This document shows positions 1-8,134 of a stretch of DNA of 64,000 nt, in pieces. How positions within the stretch are numbered: position 1 is the first letter of the stretch; the number at the start of each line of letters is the position of its first letter. Origin of the DNA: Salinibacillus xinjiangensis (GTDB lineage Bacteria; Bacillota; Bacilli; Bacillales; Alkalibacillaceae). The notes under the pieces are model-generated. The model saw only the letters and a list, made by a program, of their open reading frames with translations. It ran no database searches and was not told where the DNA came from. The stretch lies in assembly GCF_009649735.1 (NCBI RefSeq), contig NZ_WJNH01000004.1, positions 160,929-224,928 of the forward strand, given 5' to 3'. The position numbers and the translations under genes are program-made.

Positions 1-420
1 CCACATATCGAGATTAAATCATTAAAGGATTTAATTGAGTTTAACGACTCACATAGTGACCTCATGCTTAAGTATGGTCAAACCATGTTAACGAAAAGCG
101 AGGAAACAAGCGGAACATTAATAGAGCCCGACTATTTGAACAGTCTACAGAAAGATCTATATCTATCACAGGATCGTGGTGTCAATGCTGTGATGGATGA
201 GCATGAGCTGGACGCCATCCTATTCCCAAATAATGTTGGAGCTGGAATACCGGCGAAAGCAGGATACCCATCTATTTCTGTTCCAGGTGGATACACCAAT
301 AAAGGAAAACCGCTTGGTATTACCTTTACTGCTGGAGCCTTTGAAGAGGGGAAACTGTTAAAAATCGGTTATGCTTTTGAACAGGCATCCAAACTGCGTA
401 AGCCGCCAAAGCTAGACTAA
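1..420 (+). CDS. Amidase-family protein, C-terminal part (5' end outside window)
   Basis: The reading frame is open from base 1, so only the last 139 residues are visible. The segment NVGAGIPAKAGYPSISVPGG followed by GKPLGITFTAGAFEEGKLL is the typical C-terminal part of amidase-signature enzymes, where the substrate pocket closes before the final helices. The Ser-Ser-Lys catalytic triad lies upstream and cannot be checked. Members hydrolyse amides or act as GatA-like subunits; the substrate here is unknown. A bidirectional hairpin follows the stop, and the next gene is convergent. Confidence 0.85.
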   Translation, partial: PHIEIKSLKDLIEFNDSHSDLMLKYGQTMLTKSEETSGTLIEPDYLNSLQKDLYLSQDRGVNAVMDEHELDAILFPNNVGAGIPAKAGYPSISVPGGYTNKGKPLGITFTAGAFEEGKLLKIGYAFEQASKLRKPPKLD

Positions 421-426
421 CGATAA

Positions 427-464
427 AACTGTCACACGAGCTATAGTGTGACAGTTATTTTTTT
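427..464 (+). terminator. Bidirectional rho-independent terminator
   Basis: An 11-bp perfect stem (AACTGTCACAC at 427-437 with GTGTGACAGTT at 446-456) is followed by a T run. It ends the amidase gene and overlaps the stop codon of the convergent minus-strand gene; A residues on the left side let it work in that direction too. Confidence 0.85.
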
Positions 465-2266
465 AGAAACCTATACGTCAATATTAATCCTACTACATAT
501 AAAATTACTAAAAAATATACAGGTAAAAGATGAATAAAGGTGGTATATCCAATATACAAATGAGTACCAATCCCTGCAGCAAAGGCCGGAATGGCTCCAA
601 TCGCAATTGTATTCCATATCCACCTCTCTCCCTGTCGAAACCCCCATAAAGACAACATTAACACCAATAACCCAACACTTATTAGGGCCCCTCCAAATCC
701 TGTCCGATCATGAGCAATGACGGGAATTAGTTTGTCATTCATTTCATTTAACATCTCTGCCGGCATGCAGAGAAAGCTCAAGTCGGTAGATACAAATACA
801 TCCGTGACTCCTATTGTTGAGATGACAATACCACCCACCACAATCGCAAAGCCTAAAACAACAAACAATAGCTGACCATATAGACCCTGGAGCCACGCTT
901 GATTGTTTCCTTCATTCTTTGATGTCGGGGCTTCTTTTGCCTGCTTCCCTTCCTTCCAGCTTAGAAAATAAATTGGTAGTAAAATGAGCCAAAACAACCC
1001 GTGGAGCCAATCAAAATAACCATATCCAATAAACAAAAGGATACCGAGAAAGCCAACGATGGCAGCTGTATGAAAGGCTACCTTTGCCCAATGCAGACCA
1101 TATCTAATTCCATGACGAGCTAGTTGAATATAAATAATACCACCAGATATCATTGTTCCGGCCAAAGACATCCTGTCATGTGACATAAATGCTAAAATGA
1201 GAGGATTAACCTGAAGTATTTCACTACGTGTGATCCCTAAGAATGCTTCATCATAGGGCAGAATAATGCTTGTCAAGCTAAAGTACAGGGCGATTAAGCC
1301 ACCGATTAAAATTGCCAGCCCAAACAGAAATGACCAATGCCACTGATAGGTTGTTGCATCATGTTGGTCATAAAGTAGTCGTTCATGAATTCGTTTCGGT
1401 AATCCAGGTCCTGCCTTTACATATCCAGTGGTTAATAGCATTAAATCGACGCCTGCCTCGTCTAGTAATCTAGCATCAGCTGGATCTTCTATGCCACCAG
1501 AGGTTATGATAGCAAAATTAGGATCAGACTTCTTAACCTTTTTCACCGCTTGGACTAAGGTTTCGTTCGCGTTTTCTGATTCATGCAAGTATCCATCATT
1601 CTCAATCATTGGTGCATCTAAACAAATTCCTTCTACTCGATTATTTCTTAGGAAATCATTCTTTTTTATCGCTTCATTTGCTGTGTATGCCATAATTAAT
1701 GGTCGAATAATTTTGTGCTCAGATAAACTCTCTGCTTGTTTTTCCGTTACGACTAACGCATTCACATAAGGCGTTAAATGGTCAATTATAGCAATAGCTT
1801 CATCTAGCGTTAGCTTTTGATCCAAACGTGCTAAAACGGGAACCTGTACGTCTGTATTTGTCAGCACTCGAATAGCACGCTGTAAGGTTACCTTTTCAGC
1901 GTGTCTAGAAATTTGAATTTCTTGTCTATCATCCGTTGTAATCGGGGGCTCAGCGTCCATAAAATCCTGAAGTACGACCGGCCCTATCTCTATAAACCCA
2001 AACCCGAGATGTTGAAATGCCCTCAAGCCTGTCAAATTGGGATCAATTATTCCACTCAACCCTATCGGTGATCGAGCATCTACTAGATTTGTCTTTCGTT
2101 CAGATTGAGAGGATGGTTTCATATGACCTAGAAATTCGATTACATGTCTCCCACCAGGTATAGACGCAATCTGACTCATAGATTGGTGTATAAACTCACG
2201 GCTATTAACTGGTCTCATTTTGGATAATAGTAATTTTTTCAAGGGATGATACGACCAATCAGGCAT
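455..2266 (-). CDS. Dihydroorotate-dehydrogenase-like TIM barrel fused to a multi-span membrane domain
   Basis: The first ~300 residues resemble class 2 dihydroorotate dehydrogenases (SPIGLSGIIDPNLTGLRAF, then GFGFIEIGPV, and near the end of the barrel ITSGGIEDPADARLLDEAG, a phosphate/FMN-binding type loop). The remainder is a hydrophobic domain of about eight membrane segments. That domain contains two related units, FMSHDRMSLAGTMISGGIIY and VIAHDRTGFGGALISVGLLV, which suggests internal duplication. Several barrel residues are atypical, so true pyrD activity is doubtful. A GTG lies three codons earlier (2275), but the AGGTGAT at 2277-2271 fits the ATG at 2266 better. It is monocistronic and convergent with the amidase. 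The function of the fusion is unknown to me. Confidence 0.7.
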   Translation of the reverse strand: MPDWSYHPLKKLLLSKMRPVNSREFIHQSMSQIASIPGGRHVIEFLGHMKPSSQSERKTNLVDARSPIGLSGIIDPNLTGLRAFQHLGFGFIEIGPVVLQDFMDAEPPITTDDRQEIQISRHAEKVTLQRAIRVLTNTDVQVPVLARLDQKLTLDEAIAIIDHLTPYVNALVVTEKQAESLSEHKIIRPLIMAYTANEAIKKNDFLRNNRVEGICLDAPMIENDGYLHESENANETLVQAVKKVKKSDPNFAIITSGGIEDPADARLLDEAGVDLMLLTTGYVKAGPGLPKRIHERLLYDQHDATTYQWHWSFLFGLAILIGGLIALYFSLTSIILPYDEAFLGITRSEILQVNPLILAFMSHDRMSLAGTMISGGIIYIQLARHGIRYGLHWAKVAFHTAAIVGFLGILLFIGYGYFDWLHGLFWLILLPIYFLSWKEGKQAKEAPTSKNEGNNQAWLQGLYGQLLFVVLGFAIVVGGIVISTIGVTDVFVSTDLSFLCMPAEMLNEMNDKLIPVIAHDRTGFGGALISVGLLVLMLSLWGFRQGERWIWNTIAIGAIPAFAAGIGTHLYIGYTTFIHLLPVYFLVILYVVGLILTYRFLKK

Positions 2267-2363
2267 TGTCATCACCTGCTTTAGTTGATTTGATTTTAGT
2301 TTAACATGGAATTTATAGGGGCTAAAGGATTGACTGATAGCCTAGGTCCTCACTGTGGCTCCC

Positions 2364-2397
2364 AAACAAAAACACCGAGAATCATAATCCCGGTGTT
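2364..2397 (-). terminator. Terminator of ltaE
   Basis: Stem AACACCG (2371-2377) with CGGTGTT (2391-2397); the A-rich run to its left becomes the U tract on the minus strand. It lies 20 bases beyond the ltaE stop codon. Confidence 0.7.
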
Positions 2398-2416
2398 GAC
2401 TGCTTACTGCATTAAA

Positions 2417-3454
2417 TTAACTTGTTAATTGACTGCTTACTGCATCATTTACTTTTTTGATCACACGGTCAATATCTTGCCCACTCACGTCATAATGAGT
2501 AACAAATCTCACTGTATTTGGACCAAATGGTACTGCTAAAACACCTTCTTTTTGAAGAGCTGTTAAAAATGACTCAGCATTATGTCCCGTATCCTCAACA
2601 TTGATAAGGACGATGTTCGTTTCCACTTTATTTTCAACTTTAAGCCCTTCCATATTCGCTAATCCTTCAGCTAATACCTCAGCGTGTTTATGGTCCTCAC
2701 TTAAACGCTCCACCATCTCGGTTAAAGCGATGTAACCAGGCTCTGCAATCACACCAACTTGACGTAATCCTCCTCCGAGTCGCTTCCTCCATTTCCTAGC
2801 CTGCTGGATAAAGGATTTACTACCCGCAATAATGGACCCAACAGGAGCACCGAGTCCTTTAGATAAACAAATTTGAACAGTGTCTGTATAGCCCGCATAT
2901 TCACCCACTGAAATACCTGATGATACAGCTGCATTAAAAAGTCTCGCTCCATCCAAATGGACTGGTACATGATGATTCTTTGCTATTTGATAAATACCCT
3001 TCATATTTTCAAACGGTAAAACAGCTCCACCTGCTTTATTATGGGTATTCTCTAGGCAAATCAGTCCCGTCTCGGGAAAATGAATATCCTCTGGACGAAT
3101 CGTTGCTTGAACCTCACTTGGGTCCATGGCACCTTTATGTCCCTTTAATGTACGCGGCTGAACACCAGCAAAAGCAGAGATTGCCGCTCCTTCATACATA
3201 TATATATGGGCATTTTCCTCTAAAATAATTTCATTACCTGGTGAACAGTGGGTTAAAACCGCAATCTGGTTTCCTTGGGTACCACTCGTAACAAATAGAG
3301 CAGATTCTTTCCCCAACAGTTCAGCTGCTTTTTCTTCTAATTTATGTACGGATGGATCCTCACCATATACGTCATCTCCTACTTCAGCATTGTAGCTTGC
3401 TTGACGCATCTTTTCTGTTGGCTTGGTTACGGTGTCACTTCTTAAGTCAATCAT
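2417..3454 (-). CDS. ltaE: Low-specificity L-threonine aldolase
   Basis: A PLP fold-type I enzyme of 345 residues, the family's usual length. It begins MIDLRSDTVTKPTEKMR, has the glycine-rich FVTSGTQGNQIA segment, the HLDGARLFNA cofactor-aspartate motif (~residue 170) and the Schiff-base lysine in CLSKGLGAPVGS (~residue 200). It cleaves L-threonine and L-allo-threonine to glycine and acetaldehyde in the cytoplasm. The ATG at 3454 has a GGAGGAATTAAG ribosome binding site. It is a single gene with its own terminator. The 3' end carries a short direct repeat, described under findings. Confidence 0.93.
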   Translation of the reverse strand: MIDLRSDTVTKPTEKMRQASYNAEVGDDVYGEDPSVHKLEEKAAELLGKESALFVTSGTQGNQIAVLTHCSPGNEIILEENAHIYMYEGAAISAFAGVQPRTLKGHKGAMDPSEVQATIRPEDIHFPETGLICLENTHNKAGGAVLPFENMKGIYQIAKNHHVPVHLDGARLFNAAVSSGISVGEYAGYTDTVQICLSKGLGAPVGSIIAGSKSFIQQARKWRKRLGGGLRQVGVIAEPGYIALTEMVERLSEDHKHAEVLAEGLANMEGLKVENKVETNIVLINVEDTGHNAESFLTALQKEGVLAVPFGPNTVRFVTHYDVSGQDIDRVIKKVNDAVSSQLTS

Positions 3455-3595
3455 CTTAATTCCTCCCCCAAATCTATGTACCTTTCATCATACTATAGCA
3501 TTGGTATTTTGATAAACATTGAGATGGAAAATTAGCATATTTTACACTCTTTTATGACAGGCTATAAGTAGTACATAAAATATGGAGGTGTAAGG

Positions 3596-3775
3596 ATGGA
3601 CACTCAAAGGGCTCAACAAATTATTGATTCACCTGATCAAATTAATGTTTCGTATAATGGTACCCCTATCTACATTGAAAAGGTACTAGAAGATGCAAAC
3701 ATGGCGCGAATCTACCCATTAGACTCACCCGATCGCGAAGAGGATGTTCCTTTAGAGAGACTAGTTGAGCATTAA
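3596..3775 (+). CDS. sspH: Small acid-soluble spore protein H family (SspH)
   Basis: This 59-residue protein starts MDTQRAQQIIDSPDQINVSY and contains NGTPIYIEKV and ARIYPLDSPD, the hallmark of the H-type small acid-soluble spore proteins. These are minor spore-core proteins made in the forespore; the gene marks the organism as a spore former. Start ATG 3596 follows GGAGGTGTAAGG. A possible sigma-A-like pair TTTACA/TATAAG lies at 3541-3568, but no convincing sigma-F/G promoter could be placed. A strong hairpin follows directly. Confidence 0.92.
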   Translation: MDTQRAQQIIDSPDQINVSYNGTPIYIEKVLEDANMARIYPLDSPDREEDVPLERLVEH

Positions 3776-3783
3776 TAACTTTC

Positions 3784-3824
3784 AAGAGGCCTGTGAACAA
3801 TGTAGTTCACAGGCCTCTTTTGTT
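3784..3824 (+). terminator. Bidirectional terminator between sspH and the DUF2680-like gene
   Basis: A 15-bp perfect stem (3784-3798 with 3805-3819, AAGAGGCCTGTGAAC and its complement) is flanked by A and T runs, so it serves both convergent genes. Confidence 0.9.
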
Positions 3825-4156
3825 TAATCGTCTGCTTCATCCTTCATTTCCCTTTTCTTATGGTCGCAATGCGGAATATAGCCATTTTCCTTTAGCTTTT
3901 CCTGATGTTTTTCCATCTTAGCTAGCTTCATATCTGCCTTCTCTTGACTAATAACGCCGAACTCAACATACTTATTAATCAACTGCTTGTGAAGCTCGAA
4001 CATCTCATTATGTAAGGTTTCAAGCTCTTTTGTCTGCTGTTCATTTAATTCAACATTCGTTGGTTCAGCCTCCCCATCAGCTTCAGCGCTTACCTGAATG
4101 CCTAAAGAGCCTAGGGTTAAAAAGAAGGCAAAGCTAAATAAAAGAAATTTCCTCAT
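3824..4156 (-). CDS. Exported DUF2680 (YckD-like) small protein
   Basis: About 110 residues. An N-terminal signal peptide (MRKFLLFSFAFFLTLGSLGI, cleavage near VSAEA) precedes a charged helical region, ELHKQLINKYVEFGVISQEK, the pattern of the DUF2680/YckD family in which a helix-turn with a glycine-valine-isoleucine turn is conserved. The C terminus has PHCDHKKRE, a possible metal-binding cluster. The role in bacilli is unknown; it probably resides at the cell surface. The GTG two codons earlier is too close to the AAAGGAG motif, so ATG 4156 is preferred. Confidence 0.75.
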   Translation of the reverse strand: MRKFLLFSFAFFLTLGSLGIQVSAEADGEAEPTNVELNEQQTKELETLHNEMFELHKQLINKYVEFGVISQEKADMKLAKMEKHQEKLKENGYIPHCDHKKREMKDEADD

Positions 4157-4342
4157 ATGCACACTCTCCTTTATGTTTGTAATCCGTATTAGTTTGTATA
4201 ATTATTAGTGGATTATTCAGCCAAATTAGTAAAAATATACTCAAATAGCATCTATTTTTCATAATCCTGTAAAAAAAGGATTACTTTTTCAAACTTTGAT
4301 GGTAGAATAGTCCTTGATATTACATTCAATGGAGGTGAAAAC

Positions 4343-4657
4343 ATGTCTGTTTCAAGAATTCTAAAATGGGTAACAGGTGGACTTGAAGCTTTACTAGGTA
4401 TTCCAGTACTAGGTGGAGCAATTATTTTAAGCCTTGCTTGGACACCACTTCTTATTATGTTAATCTTACATATCGTTACATTAGTTATGACGAAAAAAGA
4501 CGGTGGAAAATCTGTTGGTAGTATTTTAGGTATTATTACTTCTTGTCTAGGTTGGATTCCAGGTGTTGGTATGGTGCTTCACATTCTTTCAGCGGTATTC
4601 CTAATGATCAACGCAGCTCAACCAGACCAAAAGTCATCAGAAAGTGCGGCCTTATAA
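4343..4657 (+). CDS. Small integral membrane protein, function unknown
   Basis: 104 residues with two or three membrane segments (GLEALLGIPVLGGAIILSLAW, TPLLIMLILHIVTLVM and a third around GWIPGVGMVLHILSAVFLMI). Glycine-rich turns separate the helices and the C terminus is polar. The start is supported by GGAGGTGAAAAC before ATG 4343. I do not recognise the family beyond small Bacillus membrane proteins. It stands alone and shares a bidirectional terminator with the convergent oxidase gene. Confidence 0.7.
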   Translation: MSVSRILKWVTGGLEALLGIPVLGGAIILSLAWTPLLIMLILHIVTLVMTKKDGGKSVGSILGIITSCLGWIPGVGMVLHILSAVFLMINAAQPDQKSSESAAL

Positions 4658-4679
4658 TTTTTTATACGATTAGGCACAA

Positions 4680-4718
4680 AAAAGGGCTATTGACACAACG
4701 TCATATAGCCCTTTTCTA
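4680..4718 (+). terminator. Bidirectional terminator
   Basis: Stem AAAAGGGCTAT (4680-4690) with ATAGCCCTTTT (4705-4715) lies between convergent genes ending at 4657 and 4724. Confidence 0.85.
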
Positions 4719-4723
4719 TTTCT

Positions 4724-6091
4724 TTAATCGTTCGGATTCACATTATGATTATGTCTAAATAGGTTTTTAGGATCATACTTCTTCTTAATCCCTACCAATC
4801 GGTCATAATTTGCTGCATAGGTTGCTTTGGTGGCGGATTCAATTGTTCCGATGCCGTTTAAGTAAGAGGCGTTGCGGTGAGAGTAAGGAAGTAAATCTGT
4901 GTAAATTGAGTGAATCCACTGTTCAATCACATCTTCATCCATTCCAGGCATCGCCATGGCGTCTAGTAACAGTACAAACGATGCGTCGCGTACCGAGAAT
5001 GGGGTTTCACTTTCTGGAACACGGTTCATTTGTCCATGTAGTGCCCATAGTTGGGATAAAACAGTCGGAACAGGTGCATGATCTAACTTTTCCATTAAAA
5101 CATCTACCGTTTCTTCATTTAATTCGGAGAAATATAAAGATGTACCATAAACAGGAATATTATTTTCCACTAACACATCTAATTTGCTTTGAAGTTCAAC
5201 ATAGGACATTACTCCTGTCTGATCAACGATAGGCACTGCCCATTCACGAATGGGTTGCACAATCTCTTCCCCCTCTTTGGGATCACCCGCATACATCCCA
5301 GACACTGCCACAACCTTTTTATGGTGAAGAAATTCTGGTAAAAACGGAGCTGGAGGCAGTTCCATAGCTGTTAAATTAAAGGAGACCTCATCAGGTGCAT
5401 CATTTAAAAACTGCTGGGCTTTAGTAAAAATCCTTTTCGCATCCTTGTAATCATACATCACATCAATTCCAAGGACTTCTGGACCAACTTCATGAAGCTG
5501 AAACTCAAAGGATGTGACAACCCCAAAATTACCCCCTCCGCCACGAATAGCCCAAAACAGGTCAGCATGTTCATCAGCACTCACATGACGTACAATTCCA
5601 TTTGCAGTTACCACTCTAGCACCAACAAGATTATCACAGGTTAAACCATATTTTCCTCTTAAATAGCCAAGACCCCCACCTAAGGCTAACCCTGCGATAC
5701 CTGTCTCAGAAACTGTTCCTGTTGGAGTGGCTAAGCCATACTTTTGTGTTTCTTTGTCCACATCACCTAAAGTGGCTCCACCTTGTACAATCGCAACCTT
5801 TCTTTTTTCATCCACTTTTACCTTGCGCATCTCGGATAAATCGATCATAAGTCCATCATCACATACACCCGTACCGGCAACATGATGGCCGCCACCTTTT
5901 ATAGCAATCGACATTGCTTGTTCATTCGCATATTGCACAGCTGCCACCACATCCGCCTCTGATTGACAAAGGACAATCGCATTCGGATAACGATTGATCG
6001 CTCCATTCCAAACTTTTCGTTTCTCTTCATACAATTCATCCTGAGGTACAACCACCTTACTTCCTAACCGTTCTCCAAGTGTTCTTGACAA
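4724..6091 (-). CDS. FAD-linked oxidase, berberine-bridge-enzyme type
   Basis: 455 residues. A PCMH-type FAD domain is followed by a substrate domain and a C-terminal berberine/BBE motif (YAANYDRLVGIKKKYDPKNL). The sequence GGGHHVAGTG contains the histidine (about residue 69) that attaches FAD covalently in this family, and GKYGLTCDNLVGA supplies a cysteine (residue 152) at the position used for a second covalent bond, so bicovalent flavin is likely. Such enzymes oxidise alcohols, sugars or alkaloid-like substrates with oxygen. Bacillus has paralogues, including the spore-coat-associated CotQ; which one this matches cannot be decided by eye. It is monocistronic. Confidence 0.85.
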   Translation of the reverse strand: MSRTLGERLGSKVVVPQDELYEEKRKVWNGAINRYPNAIVLCQSEADVVAAVQYANEQAMSIAIKGGGHHVAGTGVCDDGLMIDLSEMRKVKVDEKRKVAIVQGGATLGDVDKETQKYGLATPTGTVSETGIAGLALGGGLGYLRGKYGLTCDNLVGARVVTANGIVRHVSADEHADLFWAIRGGGGNFGVVTSFEFQLHEVGPEVLGIDVMYDYKDAKRIFTKAQQFLNDAPDEVSFNLTAMELPPAPFLPEFLHHKKVVAVSGMYAGDPKEGEEIVQPIREWAVPIVDQTGVMSYVELQSKLDVLVENNIPVYGTSLYFSELNEETVDVLMEKLDHAPVPTVLSQLWALHGQMNRVPESETPFSVRDASFVLLLDAMAMPGMDEDVIEQWIHSIYTDLLPYSHRNASYLNGIGTIESATKATYAANYDRLVGIKKKYDPKNLFRHNHNVNPND

Positions 6092-6185
6092 CGCAAATTA
6101 CCTCCTTTTTAGTGAACACTTAGATTATACCTGTTTTAGAAGGGCGGGTAAATGTTTTTCTGAATATTTAAAACCATTAATAAAA

Positions 6186-6218
6186 AAACTCGGCATACCT
6201 AATTTGTATACCGAGTTT
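6186..6218 (-). terminator. Terminator of the BCCT transporter gene
   Basis: Stem AAACTCGG (6186-6193) with CCGAGTTT (6211-6218), extended by CATA/TATA pairing. A seven-A run at 6182-6188 becomes the U tract on the minus strand. Confidence 0.85.
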
Positions 6219-6227
6219 CAACTAATA

Positions 6228-7787
6228 TTAGCTTACTTTTTTCACTTGTTCTTGCTGTTCCTTCATTTCCTCTTGGTGTTCTTCATACATAAATTTGGCA
6301 ACCTTTACAGATGTCCAAACCGGTGGTAACAGAAGAAGTGAAACAGGGACAGCTGTAGCAACAATAAAGTTTTGAATAGCCTGAATACTACCTTCCCCTA
6401 TAGTTAATAAAACGGTAGTGATCACACCAAACATAATGGCCCAGAATACTCTCATCCATCTTGCCGGCTCATCTGAACCAGTTATGGTCACTGCCACTGT
6501 ATAAGACATCGTATCTACAGTCGTTGCTACAAACACAATCGTAACAAGCAAGAAACCAACAGCAAGGAAGAAGCCAAGTGGTAATTGCTCCATAATAGCC
6601 ATTACCGTCGCTGGCATGCCACCTTCATTAAAGGCTTCAGAAATGGAGCCTGGTTTTTCCAGTTCTTGGAATAGACCCGTTCCTCCTACTACAGTGAACC
6701 ATAAATTACTCACTAATGGAGCAATGAAGGCGACTGCAACAATAAGCTCACGAATGGATCTTCCTCGAGATATTTTACTGATAAAGATGGCCATCATCGG
6801 ACCATATCCTAGGAACCAACCCCAGAAAAAGATCGTCCACCAACCTAACCAGGCTTGATCTCCTCTATATAAATTCATTTCAAAAAAGTGTTGTAATTGA
6901 AATGCTTGTGCCCCGATAAATGAATCAATAATAAACATTCCTGGGCCAACTAGTAAAATGACAAGTCCTAAAAACAACACCATTCCAACGTTAATACGGC
7001 TTAATAATTGGATTCCTTTATCTACCCCCGTCGCTGCTGAAATAGCTGCAATGGTAACTAATCCAGCAATCACGATGATGTTCGTTGTGAGCGTATTCGG
7101 GATATCAAATAGATAATTCAAGCCATAGCCAATTTGAACACCTAAAAAGCCAATTGGACCCATGGTACCTGCAGCAACTGCAATGATAGACACAATATCT
7201 GCAATCGATCCAACTACACTTTTACCAAATAGTTTCTCGCCAAATAATGGATATAAAATGGTCCGAGGCTTTAATGGATATCCCTTATGATAATGAGCAT
7301 ACATGAGGACGATGGTTGCTAATGTTCCTAAACTTGCCCAAGCAAGGAATCCCCAGTGCATAAAACTAGTAGATAATGCCGGAAGTACTTTATCTACTGG
7401 CGACATCCCCTCTTCTGCAAATAAAGGTGGGGTACTAATAAAGTGCTGAATCGGCTCTGAAGCTGCCCAAAACACACCGCCGCTTGCAAGCAATGTACAT
7501 AAGATCATGGAGACCCAACGAAAATAGCTATTTTCGGGTTTATCTTTTTTACCTAGTTTTAATCTACCATATCTAGATGAAACAGCGAGTCCAATACCAA
7601 CTACAAATATTGCGAATAATAATAGCTGCCAAAAGGCACCAAAATATTTAACTGACCAATTAAATGATTCAGTCACCCAAGTTCCTACCATATCTAAATC
7701 AATAAATGAAAAAATAACAAAAAGTCCTAAAAATCCACCACTTACTAAAAATGTGGTCCAATCCGTTTTCGGTTTAAACGATTTCAT
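6228..7787 (-). CDS. BCCT-family (betaine/choline/carnitine) transporter
   Basis: 519 residues with twelve predicted membrane helices. The family signature appears as WGWFLGYGPMMAIFISKISR followed by GRSIREL in helix 8, and SSRYGRLKLGKKDKPE after helix 2. Compared with the BetP-type tryptophan box (WW..W), this carrier keeps the first W and replaces the others with F and Y, so betaine specificity is uncertain. It imports an osmolyte or other quaternary amine by sodium or proton symport. The ATG at 7787 has an AGGAGG site. The polar, charged C terminus (EEHQEEMKEQQEQVKKV) may sense osmotic state, as in other BCCT carriers. The 5' region carries repeats described separately. Confidence 0.9.
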   Translation of the reverse strand: MKSFKPKTDWTTFLVSGGFLGLFVIFSFIDLDMVGTWVTESFNWSVKYFGAFWQLLLFAIFVVGIGLAVSSRYGRLKLGKKDKPENSYFRWVSMILCTLLASGGVFWAASEPIQHFISTPPLFAEEGMSPVDKVLPALSTSFMHWGFLAWASLGTLATIVLMYAHYHKGYPLKPRTILYPLFGEKLFGKSVVGSIADIVSIIAVAAGTMGPIGFLGVQIGYGLNYLFDIPNTLTTNIIVIAGLVTIAAISAATGVDKGIQLLSRINVGMVLFLGLVILLVGPGMFIIDSFIGAQAFQLQHFFEMNLYRGDQAWLGWWTIFFWGWFLGYGPMMAIFISKISRGRSIRELIVAVAFIAPLVSNLWFTVVGGTGLFQELEKPGSISEAFNEGGMPATVMAIMEQLPLGFFLAVGFLLVTIVFVATTVDTMSYTVAVTITGSDEPARWMRVFWAIMFGVITTVLLTIGEGSIQAIQNFIVATAVPVSLLLLPPVWTSVKVAKFMYEEHQEEMKEQQEQVKKVS

Positions 7788-8134
7788 TCTTTTCCTCCTA
7801 ATAAATTTTACCGCGAAAATTTTCCGCTTTGTTTTTTGACCGATTTGTCATAAGGTTTTTCGAATGAAATCATCATGGAACCGATTTGCATACGGCTTTT
7901 CTCAAGATGTTCAACATCCTATAATAGTCGTCTTGGATAATTACACCTACCCTATTTATTTTATATAAACCTAACAATGTCTTTTAATACCCTATTAGGA
8001 TTCTTTTCAAACACTATTTTAAAATTATAGTAATAAAGTCTAATAGCGTCAAATAGGTTAAGGATGTAAATCATGGCAAACTCCTTCATAACGATACATC
8101 TGCAGGATTAAATCCCCACATCTTATCTTTTGCT
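7788..8134. other. Intergenic region upstream of the BCCT gene, with repeats
   Basis: 347 bases without a gene. It holds an imperfect direct repeat (accgatttg core at 7839 and 7880, about 40 bp apart), a perfect 13-bp inverted repeat GATGTTCAACATC at 7906-7918, and a partial palindrome GCGAAAATTTTCCGC near 7813. These could be operators for the carrier gene. No coding potential was seen; the far end is simple A+T-rich sequence. Confidence 0.5.

Noticed and set aside
1428..1769. Plus-strand open frame inside the dihydroorotate-dehydrogenase-like gene
   Set aside because: Serine-rich shadow translation opposite a conserved barrel domain.
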